Part shown: in pieces, positions 23,299 to 33,078 of the stretch
Layout of the letters: every line of letters starts with the position of its first letter
How positions within the stretch are numbered: position 1 is the first letter of the stretch
Assembly (NCBI GenBank): GCA_015654925.1
Contig: JAATFX010000110.1
Coordinates: forward strand, 1-56,128
Reading direction: 5' to 3'
Source of the DNA: Enterobacterales bacterium
Lineage (GTDB): Bacteria > Pseudomonadota > Gammaproteobacteria > Enterobacterales > Enterobacteriaceae
Length of the DNA stretch: 56,128 nucleotides
Notes under the pieces: model-generated
The model's database searches: none
What the model saw: only the letters and a program-made list of their open reading frames with translations
What the model was told of the DNA's origin: nothing
Position numbers and translations under genes: made by a program

Positions 23299-24780
23299 AT
23301 GATAAAAAATAATTCTTTCCAACAGTATTTTTTTGCCTGTCTATTTTTTGTCCTGCCGATCGTTATTGCCAATGCTTATTATATTGACGATCTTGGCCGG
23401 GCGACCTCCGGGTATACCGGCTGGGGGCATGACGGCAGGCCGATGGCCGACGTTATCATGATAGCGCTTAATTTGGGAAAAAGGCTGACCGACCTGGCCC
23501 CGCTGCCCTTATTGATATCGGCGGCGCTGCTGGCGTGGTGTTTTGACCGTTTTCAGCGGACGTTTATCCGCAGCCGGGGCCTGATGGCTTTCCTGGTGCC
23601 CCTGGCTTTTTTATGCAATCCATTTTTGGTCGAAGTCGTGTCTTACCGCTTTGACTCCTTGACGATTATCGCCGGGGTGGCATTCTGCTTTTTATCGCTG
23701 ATGACCGGTGGTTACGGGCGGCTGAAGCGCAATCTCCTGGCGGTACCGGCCATGCTCGCCGCCATCGCGAGCTATCAAATCCTGCTTAATGTGCTGATCG
23801 CGCTGTTCCTGATAGAATTTATCTGCCAGGTCGCCTGGTCGCGGCCCGCGTCCGATATACTAAAATCCGCGGCCGAACGGCTTTGCCAGCTGGCGGCAAC
23901 GTTGGGAATGTATTTTTTTATCGTCTTGCCGCTTAGCCTGCACAAACAGGAAGTGGAAAACCATCCGGGCGTCGCGACCGGCAATCTGCTGGACACGCTG
24001 ATAAATAATGCCCATGCCTATGGCGGCTTTATGCGAGCCGCGCTGTTTGGCGACGCCACGCCGGCCATTTTTGCCGCATTTACCGCCATAATGCTGCTGG
24101 GCGCGGTTTATCTGGCGCTGTGCTATCTCAGGGCGCACGGCAGCGGGTTCGCCCAATGGTTTATTGCCTTGTTATGTGCGATTTCACCGCTGGCGGCGGT
24201 TTTGGTCATCCTGGGCGCGCTGCTTTTTTTAAATAACGCCATTGCCACCTTCTCCCGGGCCTATATCGGCCTCAGTGGCTATCTATTATATTTTTCGACG
24301 CTGGTTTATTTGGTAGCGAAAAAAACCGGCCTTAGGCATCTGAATATCGTTTCCTTGATACCGCTACTGTATGCGTTTCCTTTCATTTATTCCTATGGCA
24401 ATGCGTTAAGGCAGCAAAACATTCTTGATCACGATCTGGTGCTATCCATCAAGCAGAACACCGTCGAGTATAACGAGAACGAATTTTATATCGTATTTAA
24501 CGGCGATCGGCGCGTGTCGGCGGTGATGCAAAATTCGGCTAAAAAATATCCTTTAATTAATACGTTAGTAGTCAATTATTTTGCTAACTGGTATTTCCCT
24601 TTTCGTTATATGCAGGTCAATGGCCTGGAGCAGCGCTACCCGCTGCCGGGGCTGGGGATTACCGCCAATCCCAGGGAAACCATCTGCACCAGCCGGCTGT
24701 TGACTAAAACCACGGACTACAATTTATACCTGAAAGGGGATATTTTGACCGTGGATTTCGCGCGCCATGAATGCCGTTAA
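23299..24780 (+). CDS. GtrII-like glucosyltransferase, polytopic membrane protein
   Basis: 493 aa with about ten membrane helices and the GtrII-family N-terminal pattern: helix, YYIDDLGRATSGYTGWGHDGRPMA (periplasmic Asp-Asp dyad and DGRP). The ending is a soluble C-terminal domain with two Cys (ETICTSR, ARHEC). GtrII proteins transfer glucose from undecaprenyl-phosphate-glucose onto O-antigen in the periplasm. The usual gtrA and gtrB partners are not adjacent, so lipid-linked glucose would have to be supplied from elsewhere. It is convergent with the TetR gene. Confidence 0.82.
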   Translation: MIKNNSFQQYFFACLFFVLPIVIANAYYIDDLGRATSGYTGWGHDGRPMADVIMIALNLGKRLTDLAPLPLLISAALLAWCFDRFQRTFIRSRGLMAFLVPLAFLCNPFLVEVVSYRFDSLTIIAGVAFCFLSLMTGGYGRLKRNLLAVPAMLAAIASYQILLNVLIALFLIEFICQVAWSRPASDILKSAAERLCQLAATLGMYFFIVLPLSLHKQEVENHPGVATGNLLDTLINNAHAYGGFMRAALFGDATPAIFAAFTAIMLLGAVYLALCYLRAHGSGFAQWFIALLCAISPLAAVLVILGALLFLNNAIATFSRAYIGLSGYLLYFSTLVYLVAKKTGLRHLNIVSLIPLLYAFPFIYSYGNALRQQNILDHDLVLSIKQNTVEYNENEFYIVFNGDRRVSAVMQNSAKKYPLINTLVVNYFANWYFPFRYMQVNGLEQRYPLPGLGITANPRETICTSRLLTKTTDYNLYLKGDILTVDFARHECR

Positions 24781-24820
24781 CCTGGCGCTAAACCACCGCG
24801 TTCATGGTTGGGCTTCATCG

Positions 24821-25375
24821 TTAAAGCAACCGCATGGCCTGGATAAAACCGGCGATCCTATCGCCGTTGCCGGCATCTTCGGCGGGAAGGTTTTGCTCGA
24901 TGCAAAAACCCGAAAAAAACACCATAACGATATCGGCGATGCGTTCCGCCGCCATGATGGGCTGGGCGGCGCTGATATTGTCCATCAGCAGCGGGCGCAA
25001 TTTGCGATGCGCGTCGGAGACCATAGCGCGTACCTGCGGCGGCAACAGCGGAAATTCGCGTAGGGAGTTCACGGCAAAACAGCCCCTTTGGCCGTCAGGT
25101 TGCTGCTCGGCCAGGCGCAAAAAACGCTCGATATTACCCCAACCCCGCGGCTGGGCGGTCAGGATCTCCTGCGCGCCGCGCTTTTGGAAATAAAAGCGCA
25201 GGCTATGGAAAAACAGATCCTCTTTATCCGCGAATTCCGCATATAACCCTGACTTATTGACACCGGTAGCCTGCTCCAACTGCTGCAGGGTGGTGCCGCT
25301 AAATCCCTGGTTCCAAAACACCGGCAGCGCCTTGGTCAGCACCCCTTCGCGATTGAATTTACGCGGCCGCCCCAT
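24821..25375 (-). CDS. TetR/AcrR-family transcriptional regulator
   Basis: 184 aa with an N-terminal TetR helix-turn-helix (KALPVFWNQGFSGTTLQQLEQATGVNKSGLYAEFADKEDLF) and a ligand-binding helical domain with GQRGCFAVNSLREF. It resembles the subgroup that represses efflux or reductase genes. No obvious target gene is adjacent; the gene behind it in the same direction is the TonB-dependent receptor, upstream. An exact palindrome in its own promoter suggests autorepression. Confidence 0.88.
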   Translation of the reverse strand: MGRPRKFNREGVLTKALPVFWNQGFSGTTLQQLEQATGVNKSGLYAEFADKEDLFFHSLRFYFQKRGAQEILTAQPRGWGNIERFLRLAEQQPDGQRGCFAVNSLREFPLLPPQVRAMVSDAHRKLRPLLMDNISAAQPIMAAERIADIVMVFFSGFCIEQNLPAEDAGNGDRIAGFIQAMRLL

Positions 25376-25420
25376 TTTTTACCCCTTGTGGTTGCCTGCC
25401 GGCGGCAGGCGACATTAAAA

Positions 25421-25436
25421 AGAACTATTTAGTTCT
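25421..25436. promoter_or_regulatory. TetR-type operator
   Basis: AGAACT-ATTT-AGTTCT, a perfect six-base inverted repeat in AT-rich DNA 46 bases upstream of the TetR start. It suggests autoregulation. Confidence 0.6.
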
Positions 25437-25529
25437 AAATAATAGCACAAGTTTGATAGGGTCATCCAGCCCGGTACGCCAGACGGCCCGCGGGGAGGAG
25501 AACCCTAAACATAGCGTTGGCAGGCGGGT

Positions 25530-27935
25530 TTAGAAATCGACGTTAAGTCCTAACTGGAACGACCGGCCCGGCTCGACGGCCAGCGCCTGATTGGAGCTGT
25601 CCTGGGCGGTGACGTCCGTTAACTGACGGCTGCTCAGGTAGTCCCAATATTTACGATCGGTCAGATTATAGATTCCGCCGCTGAGTTTGACGTTTTTATT
25701 GATACGCCAATACGCGCTAAGATCCACCAGGCCGTAACCCGGCACCCGCATATATTCAGTGGTGGAATCGGTTAATTCGCCGCCGGTATTGGTATAACTT
25801 TGACGGTTGGTGGCGGTAGCGCGTTTACCTTTTTGGAAAGTGGAGGTAATCGCGGTGCCATAACGTTTGCCCGGATCATCCCAGGCAATGCCCACAATCG
25901 CTTTCATCGGCGCCACGCTGTCTAAATCAACATATTCGTCGCCCAAATAGCTCGATTTGGATTTACCTTTGTTATACCCCACCGCAAACGTGGCGCTTAA
26001 GCCATTAACCTGCTCAAACCAAGTGCCAAAATTCACTTTACTGCTGAACTCGCCGCCATAAATAAACGCTTTATCGCGATTTTCCGCTTTATAGACCGTA
26101 TAGATATTGCCGGGCACATTGGTAAATTGATCGGGGTTGGCGCTGCGCCCGTAGCGGGTATTGGCGATAAAGTTTTTATACGTGTTGTAAAACAGGGCGC
26201 TATTAAACGTCACGCCTTCGGTCATTTCGCCTTTCAGGCCCCATTCCACATTATTGCTGGTCTCGGTTTTCAGATCGGTATTGCCAATCAGCGCATATTG
26301 CGCGCGGCCGGCATAGGACGACCCCAGATTCCACGAACCGTACAGCTGGCTGGCATCCGGGAATTGCGCCCCGCGTTTATATTGCAGGTAGGTGGCCAAT
26401 TTGGGCGTAATTTCATACACGAAGCTGAGGGACGGCAGCACCTGGGTATCGCTGTTGGTTTTGCCATATAGGGTCTCCACATCGGAACCGTTCAACACCT
26501 CGCTGTTGCTGGTCAAGCTGGTAAGATTGCGCGGCTTGCTGTTCTGGTAGACCGCACGCACCCCGGGGGTGACCAGCAGGCCATGGCCCGCCAGATCGAA
26601 ACCCATCTCATCCTGGGCAAAGCCTCCCAGGGTGTAGGTCCTGCTATCGGCTTCCGGCTGCATAATGGCGGTAAAGATGGTAGGCGCGGGATATTGGGCG
26701 AACGGCCGCTCGGTCTGCGATTCGCGCGCGTTCAAACCAAAGCTGAGCGCATGGATGCCCACGGTTTTCAACAGCCGGGTATCAAAGCCATAAGTTTTAA
26801 CATTGTAATCCGACAACACCCTTTCACGTTCGCTGGCGGAGATCGGCATATCGGTATTGTCATGGGCTTCGGCGTTTTGGAAGTAGATCTGCGAATCCAC
26901 CTCATCCACCCAGCCCAGGTCAATCGGCGTCCAGCGGTCCTTAAGGCTCAGGCTCCAGCGGCGGGTGTCGCTTTGCTGTTGGGAAGTGCCGAGGATGGCG
27001 TTGCCGCTGGTATCCCAGGCGTCATAATGGGTATGGTTGGTCTTGTCGTAATAATCCACCGTACCGGTGAACTGGTGCTCTTCGTTCGGCTGCCAGATGC
27101 CGGTGGTCATAATAGCGGTCGAATGCCAATTGGCGGGAAAGGCATCCTGCGTATCGCTGTTATTGCGGGTCTGCTGTCCGTCCCGGCGGCTGATAACGAT
27201 CAGGCCGCGCAGTTCCTCATCGCCCGCCGCCGCGGTAATGCCGTTATGCCAGGCGCGGTTGGCCGAATCATAATCGCTTTGATACCCGAAATAAGTGGGT
27301 TTTTTATAAGTGAGATAATCGTCCGGGGATTTGGGTAAAAATGAGACCAGGCCGCCGATGGAGCTGTTGGCGCGATCGGTAGGGGTCGCGCCGGAGGCGA
27401 TATCCACCGTGCCGTACATATAGGGGTCGATATAATCGCGGCCGATACCGAAAGTGCCCAGGCCGGCGCGGCTGGCGTAGCTGCGTCCGGTGGCATTGGG
27501 CAGCGGGATGCCGTCTACATCCAGGGCGATGCGGTTGCTTTCCAGGCCGCGGATATTGTAGCCGGTATAACCGCTGCGATCGAAACCGCTTTTGCCCGCG
27601 GACGACCCGGCGCTCGACCCCGTGGCGCTGATTAGCGGCTGGTAGCGCATGATAGTGCCGAAATCATTGCCGCCCTGGCGCTGCATATCATCGGCGCTGA
27701 TGCGGGTAGAAGAACCGGCTTTTTTTTCCAGGTGGGGCGCGGTCACCTTCATCACATCTTCATCGCCCTTTTTATCCGCCGTCGGCAGCTTGTTATCAAG
27801 TTGCGCGGCGGCGGCGGCCGTGCCGCTATCCGCAGCCATGGCATTAATAACGGGGAAAGCAAAAAACGTGGATAAAATAAGGGTATTGAACGGGACTTTC
27901 CGCCCGGTTTTAATTAACCCTGTTTTAATGGACAT
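25530..27935 (-). CDS. TonB-dependent haem/haemoprotein receptor
   Basis: 801 aa. A signal peptide (MSIKTGLIKTGRK, then FNTLILSTFFAFPVINAMAA) is followed by a plug domain with YNIRGLESNRIALDVDGIPLP. The 22-strand barrel includes the haem-receptor signature LKTETSNNVEWGLKGEMTEGV, with GGIYNLTDRKYWDY near the end and a C-terminal Phe. This matches the haemoglobin/transferrin/lactoferrin receptor type (HasR/HmuR-like). The gene diverges from hmuSTUV across a region with Fur boxes. It is an outer-membrane, TonB-dependent importer of haem. ATG 27935 has GAGG seven bases before it; the longer frame from 27959 is not used. Confidence 0.85.
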   Translation of the reverse strand: MSIKTGLIKTGRKVPFNTLILSTFFAFPVINAMAADSGTAAAAAQLDNKLPTADKKGDEDVMKVTAPHLEKKAGSSTRISADDMQRQGGNDFGTIMRYQPLISATGSSAGSSAGKSGFDRSGYTGYNIRGLESNRIALDVDGIPLPNATGRSYASRAGLGTFGIGRDYIDPYMYGTVDIASGATPTDRANSSIGGLVSFLPKSPDDYLTYKKPTYFGYQSDYDSANRAWHNGITAAAGDEELRGLIVISRRDGQQTRNNSDTQDAFPANWHSTAIMTTGIWQPNEEHQFTGTVDYYDKTNHTHYDAWDTSGNAILGTSQQQSDTRRWSLSLKDRWTPIDLGWVDEVDSQIYFQNAEAHDNTDMPISASERERVLSDYNVKTYGFDTRLLKTVGIHALSFGLNARESQTERPFAQYPAPTIFTAIMQPEADSRTYTLGGFAQDEMGFDLAGHGLLVTPGVRAVYQNSKPRNLTSLTSNSEVLNGSDVETLYGKTNSDTQVLPSLSFVYEITPKLATYLQYKRGAQFPDASQLYGSWNLGSSYAGRAQYALIGNTDLKTETSNNVEWGLKGEMTEGVTFNSALFYNTYKNFIANTRYGRSANPDQFTNVPGNIYTVYKAENRDKAFIYGGEFSSKVNFGTWFEQVNGLSATFAVGYNKGKSKSSYLGDEYVDLDSVAPMKAIVGIAWDDPGKRYGTAITSTFQKGKRATATNRQSYTNTGGELTDSTTEYMRVPGYGLVDLSAYWRINKNVKLSGGIYNLTDRKYWDYLSSRQLTDVTAQDSSNQALAVEPGRSFQLGLNVDF

Positions 27936-28121
27936 AGTGTAGCCTCGAACCTGACGCATTATAAAATTTGCTCAACCATTGCCGGAGTATTAATAGGGAT
28001 ATACAATCCATCATCCGCTTTTTATTATTAGTAGATCGATCCTGCCTTCCATTGCGTGAATAATAATTAATCCGCAATAACATCAATTTAAATACGGCTA
28101 TATTCTCGTAGCCAGCCAGCT

Positions 28122-28146
28122 TAATCCTTATTAGCAATAAGGATTA
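28122..28146. promoter_or_regulatory. 25-base palindrome in the receptor/hmuS region
   Basis: Arms TAATCCTTATT and AATAAGGATTA are perfect (11 bases) around AGC. There is no T tract, so it reads as an operator rather than a terminator. It lies between the Fur boxes and the receptor promoter. Confidence 0.55.
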
Positions 28147-28240
28147 CGACCGGTAGTAAGTATATATAAGGTTATTTGTGGGGTTATTTATCCCTAAAAA
28201 AATCATGGCTACTCATTTAATCCATCTTTTAGCAACAAAT

Positions 28241-28277
28241 GATAACGATAATATTTACGATAACAGAAATCATTATC
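28241..28277. promoter_or_regulatory. two abutting Fur boxes
   Basis: Box at 28259-28277 (GATAACAGAAATCATTATC) matches the 19-base Fur consensus at 15 positions. A box at 28241-28259 (GATAACGATAATATTTACG) matches at 14 and shares one base. Both lie 140 bases before hmuS. A weak further match occurs near 28060 towards the receptor. Iron repression of both transcription units is expected. Confidence 0.75.
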
Positions 28278-28416
28278 ATCTTTATACATTTTTACGTTAT
28301 ATTTGCAACTGGTTAACGCCAAACTGGTTACGTCATTGTTACGCAGCCTCTTTCGGCAGGCCCTTTTTCGTAACCCTTTTCCGTAACCTTATAGTAGTGC
28401 AAAGGAAACCAGACCA

Positions 28417-29448
28417 ATGAACGAGCGCTATCAGCACTATTTACAGCTTAAGCAGCAGCACCCCAAAAAATATGCCCGCGAACTGGCTCGGTTGATGGCT
28501 ATCAGCGAGGCGGAATTGACCTGGGCCAGGATCGGCCATGAAGCGCAGCGCCTTGCCGGCGATATGCCCCGGCTGTTAAAAGCCCTTGCCCCGCTGGGCG
28601 AAACCAAGTCCATTACCCGTAATGAATATGCAGTACATGAACAGCTTGGCCGTTACGATAACCTGCATCTGGGGGAACGCGGCGGGTTGGTGCTCAATCC
28701 GCGGGCGCTGGATTTGCGCCTGTCGCTCAGCCAGTGGAACTGCGCATTCGCCCTGCATGAAGCTAGCCCGCGGGGGGATCGGCACAGCGTGCAGATCTTC
28801 GATCATCAGGGCGATGCGGTGCTGAAAATTTATGCCACCGACCAGACCGATATGGCGGCCTGGCAACAGCTGCTTGCCGATTTTGCCAGTCAGGACAAAA
28901 CGCCGCCGGCGTTGGCGCCGGCGGTGCGCGCCGTTGCCCAGACTGCGGAGGATACGCAGCGCGTGGAGTCGGACTGGCGCGCCATGACCGATGTTCATCA
29001 ATTCTTCCCGCTGCTTAAACGCCACGGCCTGACGCGTCAACAGGCGTTTCGCGCCGTCAGCGACGATTTGGCCCGCCGGGTGGACAACAATTCGCTCAAC
29101 CAGGTGTTGCAGGCGGCCATGGCCGAGGCGAATGAAATCATGATTTTTGTCGGCAATCGCGGCTGCATCCAGATTTTCACCGGCGTTATCGAGCAGGCGA
29201 CGCCGATGGATAATTGGCTCAACGTCTTTAACCGCCGGTTTACGCTGCATTTGCAACAGCAAGCCATTGCGGAAAGCTGGGTCACCCATAAACCGACCCG
29301 CGACGGCATGGTCACCAGCCTGGAACTGTTCGCCGCGGATGGTACCCAGATTGCGCAGCTTTATGGCCAGCGCACCGAAGGCCAGCCCGAGCAGGCCCAA
29401 TGGCGGGCGCAAATGGCCCAATTAACGCAAAAAGGCGTGCCGGCATGA
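28417..29448 (+). CDS. hmuS: HmuS/HemS haem-degrading factor
   Basis: 343 aa made of two HemS/ChuS repeats. The haem ligand His is seen at residue 194 ([15 protein letters not shown]), and Arg/Tyr near [13 protein letters not shown] fits the family. HmuS-type proteins bind haem in the cytoplasm and open its ring (anaerobically or oxidatively) to release iron. First gene of hmuSTUV; the stop overlaps the hmuT start as ATGA. The leader contains AAAGGA about ten bases before the ATG and possible alternative hairpins. Fur control is expected. Confidence 0.92.
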   Translation: MNERYQHYLQLKQQHPKKYARELARLMAISEAELTWARIGHEAQRLAGDMPRLLKALAPLGETKSITRNEYAVHEQLGRYDNLHLGERGGLVLNPRALDLRLSLSQWNCAFALHEASPRGDRHSVQIFDHQGDAVLKIYATDQTDMAAWQQLLADFASQDKTPPALAPAVRAVAQTAEDTQRVESDWRAMTDVHQFFPLLKRHGLTRQQAFRAVSDDLARRVDNNSLNQVLQAAMAEANEIMIFVGNRGCIQIFTGVIEQATPMDNWLNVFNRRFTLHLQQQAIAESWVTHKPTRDGMVTSLELFAADGTQIAQLYGQRTEGQPEQAQWRAQMAQLTQKGVPA

Positions 29449-30260
29449 AACTATGGCTAATTGTTTTGCTGGCCCTGCCGTGCTCCCTGCTGGCCCAGCC
29501 GCGCATCGTCAGCATCGGCGGCGACGTAACGGAAATCATCTATGCCTTAGGCGCGGGCGATCGGCTGGTGGCGCGTGACAGCACCAGCCTGCATCCGGCT
29601 GAAACCGCCGCGCTGCCCGACGTGGGATATATGCGCCAGCTCAATGCCGAAGGCATCCTCTCCATGCGCCCGACCCTGGTAATCGCCAGCGCCTTATCCA
29701 AACCATCGCTGGCGTTGCAGCAGGTGGCCGACAGCGGCGTAAAGGTGGTTACCGTACCCGGCGAACCTGATGTCGCCACCATCGGCAGCAAGATCAGCAC
29801 CATCGCCGCGGCGCTGGATCGGCGCGGCCAGGGGGAGGCGCTGGATGAAAAAATCAGCCGCGAGCTGGCGGCGATCCCCACCGCGCCGCTGCCGGTGAAA
29901 GTGCTGTTTATCTTTAACCATAGCGGCATGAGCACCATGGCCGCCGGCCAGGATACCGCGGCGGACGCGATGATTCGCAGCGCCGGTCTGCAAAACGCCA
30001 TGCAGGGATTCAAGCATTATCAACCGCTATCGCAAGAGGGCGTGATCGGCAGCGCGCCGGATTTGGTGCTGATTACCACCGACGGAATAAAAACCCTGGG
30101 CGGAGAAGACCACGTCTGGCAATTGCCGGGACTGGCGTTAACCCCTGCGGGACGCGAGCATAAGCTGTTGGTGCTCGATGATATGGCCGCGCTCGGATTT
30201 GGCCTGTCGACGCCCGAGGCGATTGCCCGCCTGCGTCAAACCGCCGAAGCGTTGCCATGA
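29445..30260 (+). CDS. hmuT: haem ABC transporter substrate-binding protein
   Basis: 271 aa with a signal peptide ([18 protein letters not shown]) and a class III binding-protein fold: [28 protein letters not shown] at the front, with Tyr in YMRQLNAEG as a likely haem contact. It captures haem in the periplasm and hands it to HmuUV. ATG 29445 overlaps the hmuS stop (ATGA), showing translational coupling; the longer frame from 29400 is rejected. Confidence 0.93.
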   Translation: MKLWLIVLLALPCSLLAQPRIVSIGGDVTEIIYALGAGDRLVARDSTSLHPAETAALPDVGYMRQLNAEGILSMRPTLVIASALSKPSLALQQVADSGVKVVTVPGEPDVATIGSKISTIAAALDRRGQGEALDEKISRELAAIPTAPLPVKVLFIFNHSGMSTMAAGQDTAADAMIRSAGLQNAMQGFKHYQPLSQEGVIGSAPDLVLITTDGIKTLGGEDHVWQLPGLALTPAGREHKLLVLDDMAALGFGLSTPEAIARLRQTAEALP

Positions 30261-30270
30261 GCATACCGCC

Positions 30271-31275
30271 ATGCTAATCCATCCCAAGCCCCGCCGCTTT
30301 TTGTTGTTGCTGGCCCTGGTCTTGGTGGGGCTGGGAGCGCTGGCCGTCAATACCGGCGCGATGCATCTTTCGCTGCCGGCATTATGGCGAACGCCGTTTG
30401 ACGCCCCGTTGTGGCATATCTGGTGGAATATCCGCCTGCCGCGCGTACTGCTGGCGGTGGTGGTGGGCGCGGCGCTGGCGCTGTCCGGCGGGGTGATGCA
30501 AGGGTTGTTCCGCAACCCGCTGGCGGACCCCGGGCTGCTGGGCATCAGCAGCGGCGCGGCGCTGGCGGTGGCCTTTTCAGTGGTCCTGCCGCTGGGGCTG
30601 CCGCCGCTGCTGGCGCTCTATTCGCCCATGCTGGCGGCCTTTATCGGCAGTCTGGCGATTACCGTGGTGATTTTTACCCTGGGCCGGCCCGGCCACAGTT
30701 CTCTTTCGCGCTTATTACTGCTGGGGATTGCCATCAATACCTTGTGCGGCGCGGCGATAGGCGTGCTGTCATGGATAAGCGACGACCGCCAGCTGCGCCA
30801 GCTGTCGCTGTGGGGCATGGGTAGCCTGGGCCAGTCGCAGTGGTCCACGGTGCTGGCCTGCGCGTCGCTGGTTCTGCCCGCGATCCTGGTCATCCAGCGG
30901 CAGGCGGCGCGCCTGAATTTACTCCAGTTGGGCGACGAAGAAGCGCATTACCTCGGAGTGGATGTACAGCGCACCCAGCGGCGGTTACTGATGCTCAGCG
31001 CCCTGCTGGTGGCCGCCTCGGTGGCGGTCAGCGGTATTATCGGCTTTGTGGGGCTGGTGATCCCCCATCTGGTGCGCATGTGCCTGGGCGCCGATCACCG
31101 CTGGCTGCTGCCGGGCGCCACCCTGGCCGGCGCCGCGCTGCTGTTGCTGGCGGATACCATCGCCCGCACGGTGGTGGCCCCGGCCGAAATGCCGGTGGGA
31201 TTATTGACCAGCCTGCTGGGCGGCCCCTGGTTTCTCTGGCTGATCTTGCGCCGCCGCGGAGGCTATGATGACTGA
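30271..31275 (+). CDS. hmuU: haem ABC transporter permease
   Basis: 334 aa of the FecCD/BtuC permease family with about ten membrane helices. Seen: [46 protein letters not shown], and the coupling region [17 protein letters not shown]. The start at 30271 (MLIHPKP) lies ten bases after the hmuT stop; the upstream frame from 30178 runs inside hmuT and is rejected. It forms the transmembrane channel for haem with HmuV. Confidence 0.93.
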   Translation: MLIHPKPRRFLLLLALVLVGLGALAVNTGAMHLSLPALWRTPFDAPLWHIWWNIRLPRVLLAVVVGAALALSGGVMQGLFRNPLADPGLLGISSGAALAVAFSVVLPLGLPPLLALYSPMLAAFIGSLAITVVIFTLGRPGHSSLSRLLLLGIAINTLCGAAIGVLSWISDDRQLRQLSLWGMGSLGQSQWSTVLACASLVLPAILVIQRQAARLNLLQLGDEEAHYLGVDVQRTQRRLLMLSALLVAASVAVSGIIGFVGLVIPHLVRMCLGADHRWLLPGATLAGAALLLLADTIARTVVAPAEMPVGLLTSLLGGPWFLWLILRRRGGYDD

Positions 31276-32047
31276 TGGTTTAATCGCCGACGGGGTCGGC
31301 TACCGCCTGCCCCGGCGCGAGCTGCTGAAGGATATTTCGTTATCCCTGTCGCCCGGTGAAATGGTGTCGCTGATTGGCCCCAACGGGGCCGGCAAATCCA
31401 CCCTATTACGCCTGCTGACCGGCTACCTGGCTCCCAGCGAGGGAATATGCAGCCTGGCGGGACGCTCGTTGCAGCTTTGGCGGGCGGATGAACTATCCCG
31501 CCTGCGCGCGGTTATGCGCCAGCAAAGCAGCCTGGCCTTTCCGTTTACCGTGGCCGAAGTGGTGGCCATGGGCCGCGCGCCCTGGCAAAAGCACCCTACC
31601 CGCGGCACGGTGGAGGAGATAATGGCGTTTACCGGCTGCGATGCCCTGGCCGGGCGCGATTTCCGCCGGCTGTCCGGCGGCGAGCAGCAGCGGGTACAGC
31701 TGGCGCGAACGCTGGCGCAATTATGGCAAGATGACGGCCCCGCCGGCTGGCTATTTCTTGATGAACCCACCTCCGCTCTCGATCTTTATCATCAACAGCA
31801 TATCCTGCGCCTGCTGCGGCAATTAACGTTAACCGGCCGCCTGACGGTATGTTGCGTGCTGCACGATCTCAATCTTGCCGCGCTATGGTCGGATCGGATT
31901 TTACTGTTGCACGCAGGAGAACTGGTGGCGAGCGGCACGCCCGGCCAGGTATTGACCGAAACGGCGCTCAGACATTGGTATCAGGCGGATCTGGAGGTGC
32001 GTCCCCATGGGGAATACGGGGTGCCGCAAATCTCCCTGCGCCGTTGA
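31265..32047 (+). CDS. hmuV: haem ABC transporter ATPase
   Basis: 260 aa. Walker [10 protein letters not shown] at about residues 37-45, Q-loop MRQQSS, signature [15 protein letters not shown], Walker [13 protein letters not shown] and switch His in VLHDLN. It drives haem import. It overlaps hmuU by 11 bases; two ATGs (31265 and 31268) are possible. Last gene of the operon, convergent with the AraC gene. Confidence 0.93.
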   Translation: MMTDGLIADGVGYRLPRRELLKDISLSLSPGEMVSLIGPNGAGKSTLLRLLTGYLAPSEGICSLAGRSLQLWRADELSRLRAVMRQQSSLAFPFTVAEVVAMGRAPWQKHPTRGTVEEIMAFTGCDALAGRDFRRLSGGEQQRVQLARTLAQLWQDDGPAGWLFLDEPTSALDLYHQQHILRLLRQLTLTGRLTVCCVLHDLNLAALWSDRILLLHAGELVASGTPGQVLTETALRHWYQADLEVRPHGEYGVPQISLRR

Positions 32048-32120
32048 GCGGACGGGTAAATCCCGCTTATGCTGAACCTTCATTGCCGCAGGCTCCCGTA
32101 TGGATATGATTCTGGCACCG

Positions 32121-32909
32121 TCAAATCTGGGTCTGCGTCCACTGCGAAGAATAAAACGACGGGGCCTGCCCCAGCGTCCGCTTAAACATGGTGGCGAATG
32201 CGGCGCTGCTTTCATAACCGATATCCAGCGCGATGGCGGTAATCGGCTCGCCTTCAATCAGCCTTGCCAGCGCCAGCACAATGCAGGCCCGGCGGCGCCA
32301 TTCCGCAAACGACAGACCGGTCTGGGCGCGGAAAAAACGCCTGAAGGTACTCTGACTCATAAACAGGGCGTCGGCCCACGCGTGCGGCGAGGCGTGAATA
32401 TCGGGGGCGCCGAGAAACCGCTGGCACTGCGCCAGCAGGCGCGGATCGGCGGGCAGCGGAATGTCGAAGGGCACGGTGGGCATTAAGGCCAATTCATGCA
32501 TCAGCAAACCCACCAACAGACCGTCCCTGCCCGCCGGGTCGTAGTCCCCCGGCATGGCGACCGCCTCGATCAGCAGTTGGCGCAGCAGTGGGGAGACGTT
32601 AACGATGCGGCAGGATTCCGGATTAAATAATCCCGCGATGGCGGCCGGTTCGATATATAGGCTGCGGGTCGATACCCCGACAAAACGCACGCTGTGTTCC
32701 ATATCCGGCGGCACCCATACGGCATGCTGGGGCGGCACAATCCAATCGCCGGTGCTGGTATGGACATACATGACGCCCGACGCGCCATAAAGCAACTGGG
32801 CGCGCCGATGCCGATGCAACGGCAACAGGAAACCCCGCGGATAATCGGTACCAATCGCCACCACCGGGCGATCTATCTGGTCAACTTTATCAATGTGAAC
32901 ATTATACAT
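32121..32909 (-). CDS. AraC-family regulator (NimR/YeaM-like)
   Basis: 262 aa. An N-terminal cupin-like sensor domain (PLHRHRRAQLLYGASGVMYVHT, WVPPDMEHSVRF) is followed by two helix-turn-helix units (WADALFMSQSTFRRFFRAQTG and AIALDIGYESSAAFATMFKRTLG). This matches the NimR-like group, which controls a divergent efflux or transport gene. The divergent gene here is a TauE/SafE permease, its likely target. Confidence 0.88.
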   Translation of the reverse strand: MYNVHIDKVDQIDRPVVAIGTDYPRGFLLPLHRHRRAQLLYGASGVMYVHTSTGDWIVPPQHAVWVPPDMEHSVRFVGVSTRSLYIEPAAIAGLFNPESCRIVNVSPLLRQLLIEAVAMPGDYDPAGRDGLLVGLLMHELALMPTVPFDIPLPADPRLLAQCQRFLGAPDIHASPHAWADALFMSQSTFRRFFRAQTGLSFAEWRRRACIVLALARLIEGEPITAIALDIGYESSAAFATMFKRTLGQAPSFYSSQWTQTQI

Positions 32910-33078
32910 TCTCTGCCCGGCATAGCCCGATTGACCGATGCTAAATAATAGATGATTGGTATTATTAAGTAAACGTCAAACCCGGGGTTTATTATTATTG
33001 CCATTACTCATGCTCGCTAATAGCATTATTAATTTCGTCGTCTTTTTTAAAACAATTAAATTTTTGGGCTGCGTCAAT

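Larger units (their letters stand above)
27936..28416. other. 481-base divergent control region, receptor/hmuS
   Basis: No reliable gene was found; an 80-codon forward ORF (28178-28420) has no good SD and no relatives. It holds the Fur boxes, the 11-base-arm palindrome at 28122-28146 and a run of GTTAC/GTAAC motifs in the hmuS leader. Confidence 0.6.

Noticed and set aside
26583..27338. 251-codon plus-strand ORF inside the haem receptor gene
   Set aside because: Antisense frame of a clear TonB-dependent receptor; no SD and no recognisable family.
28178..28420. 80-codon ORF in the Fur-regulated intergenic region, considered as a HemP-like gene
   Set aside because: The sequence lacks the HemP/HmuP signature and overlaps Fur boxes and leader repeats; no SD.
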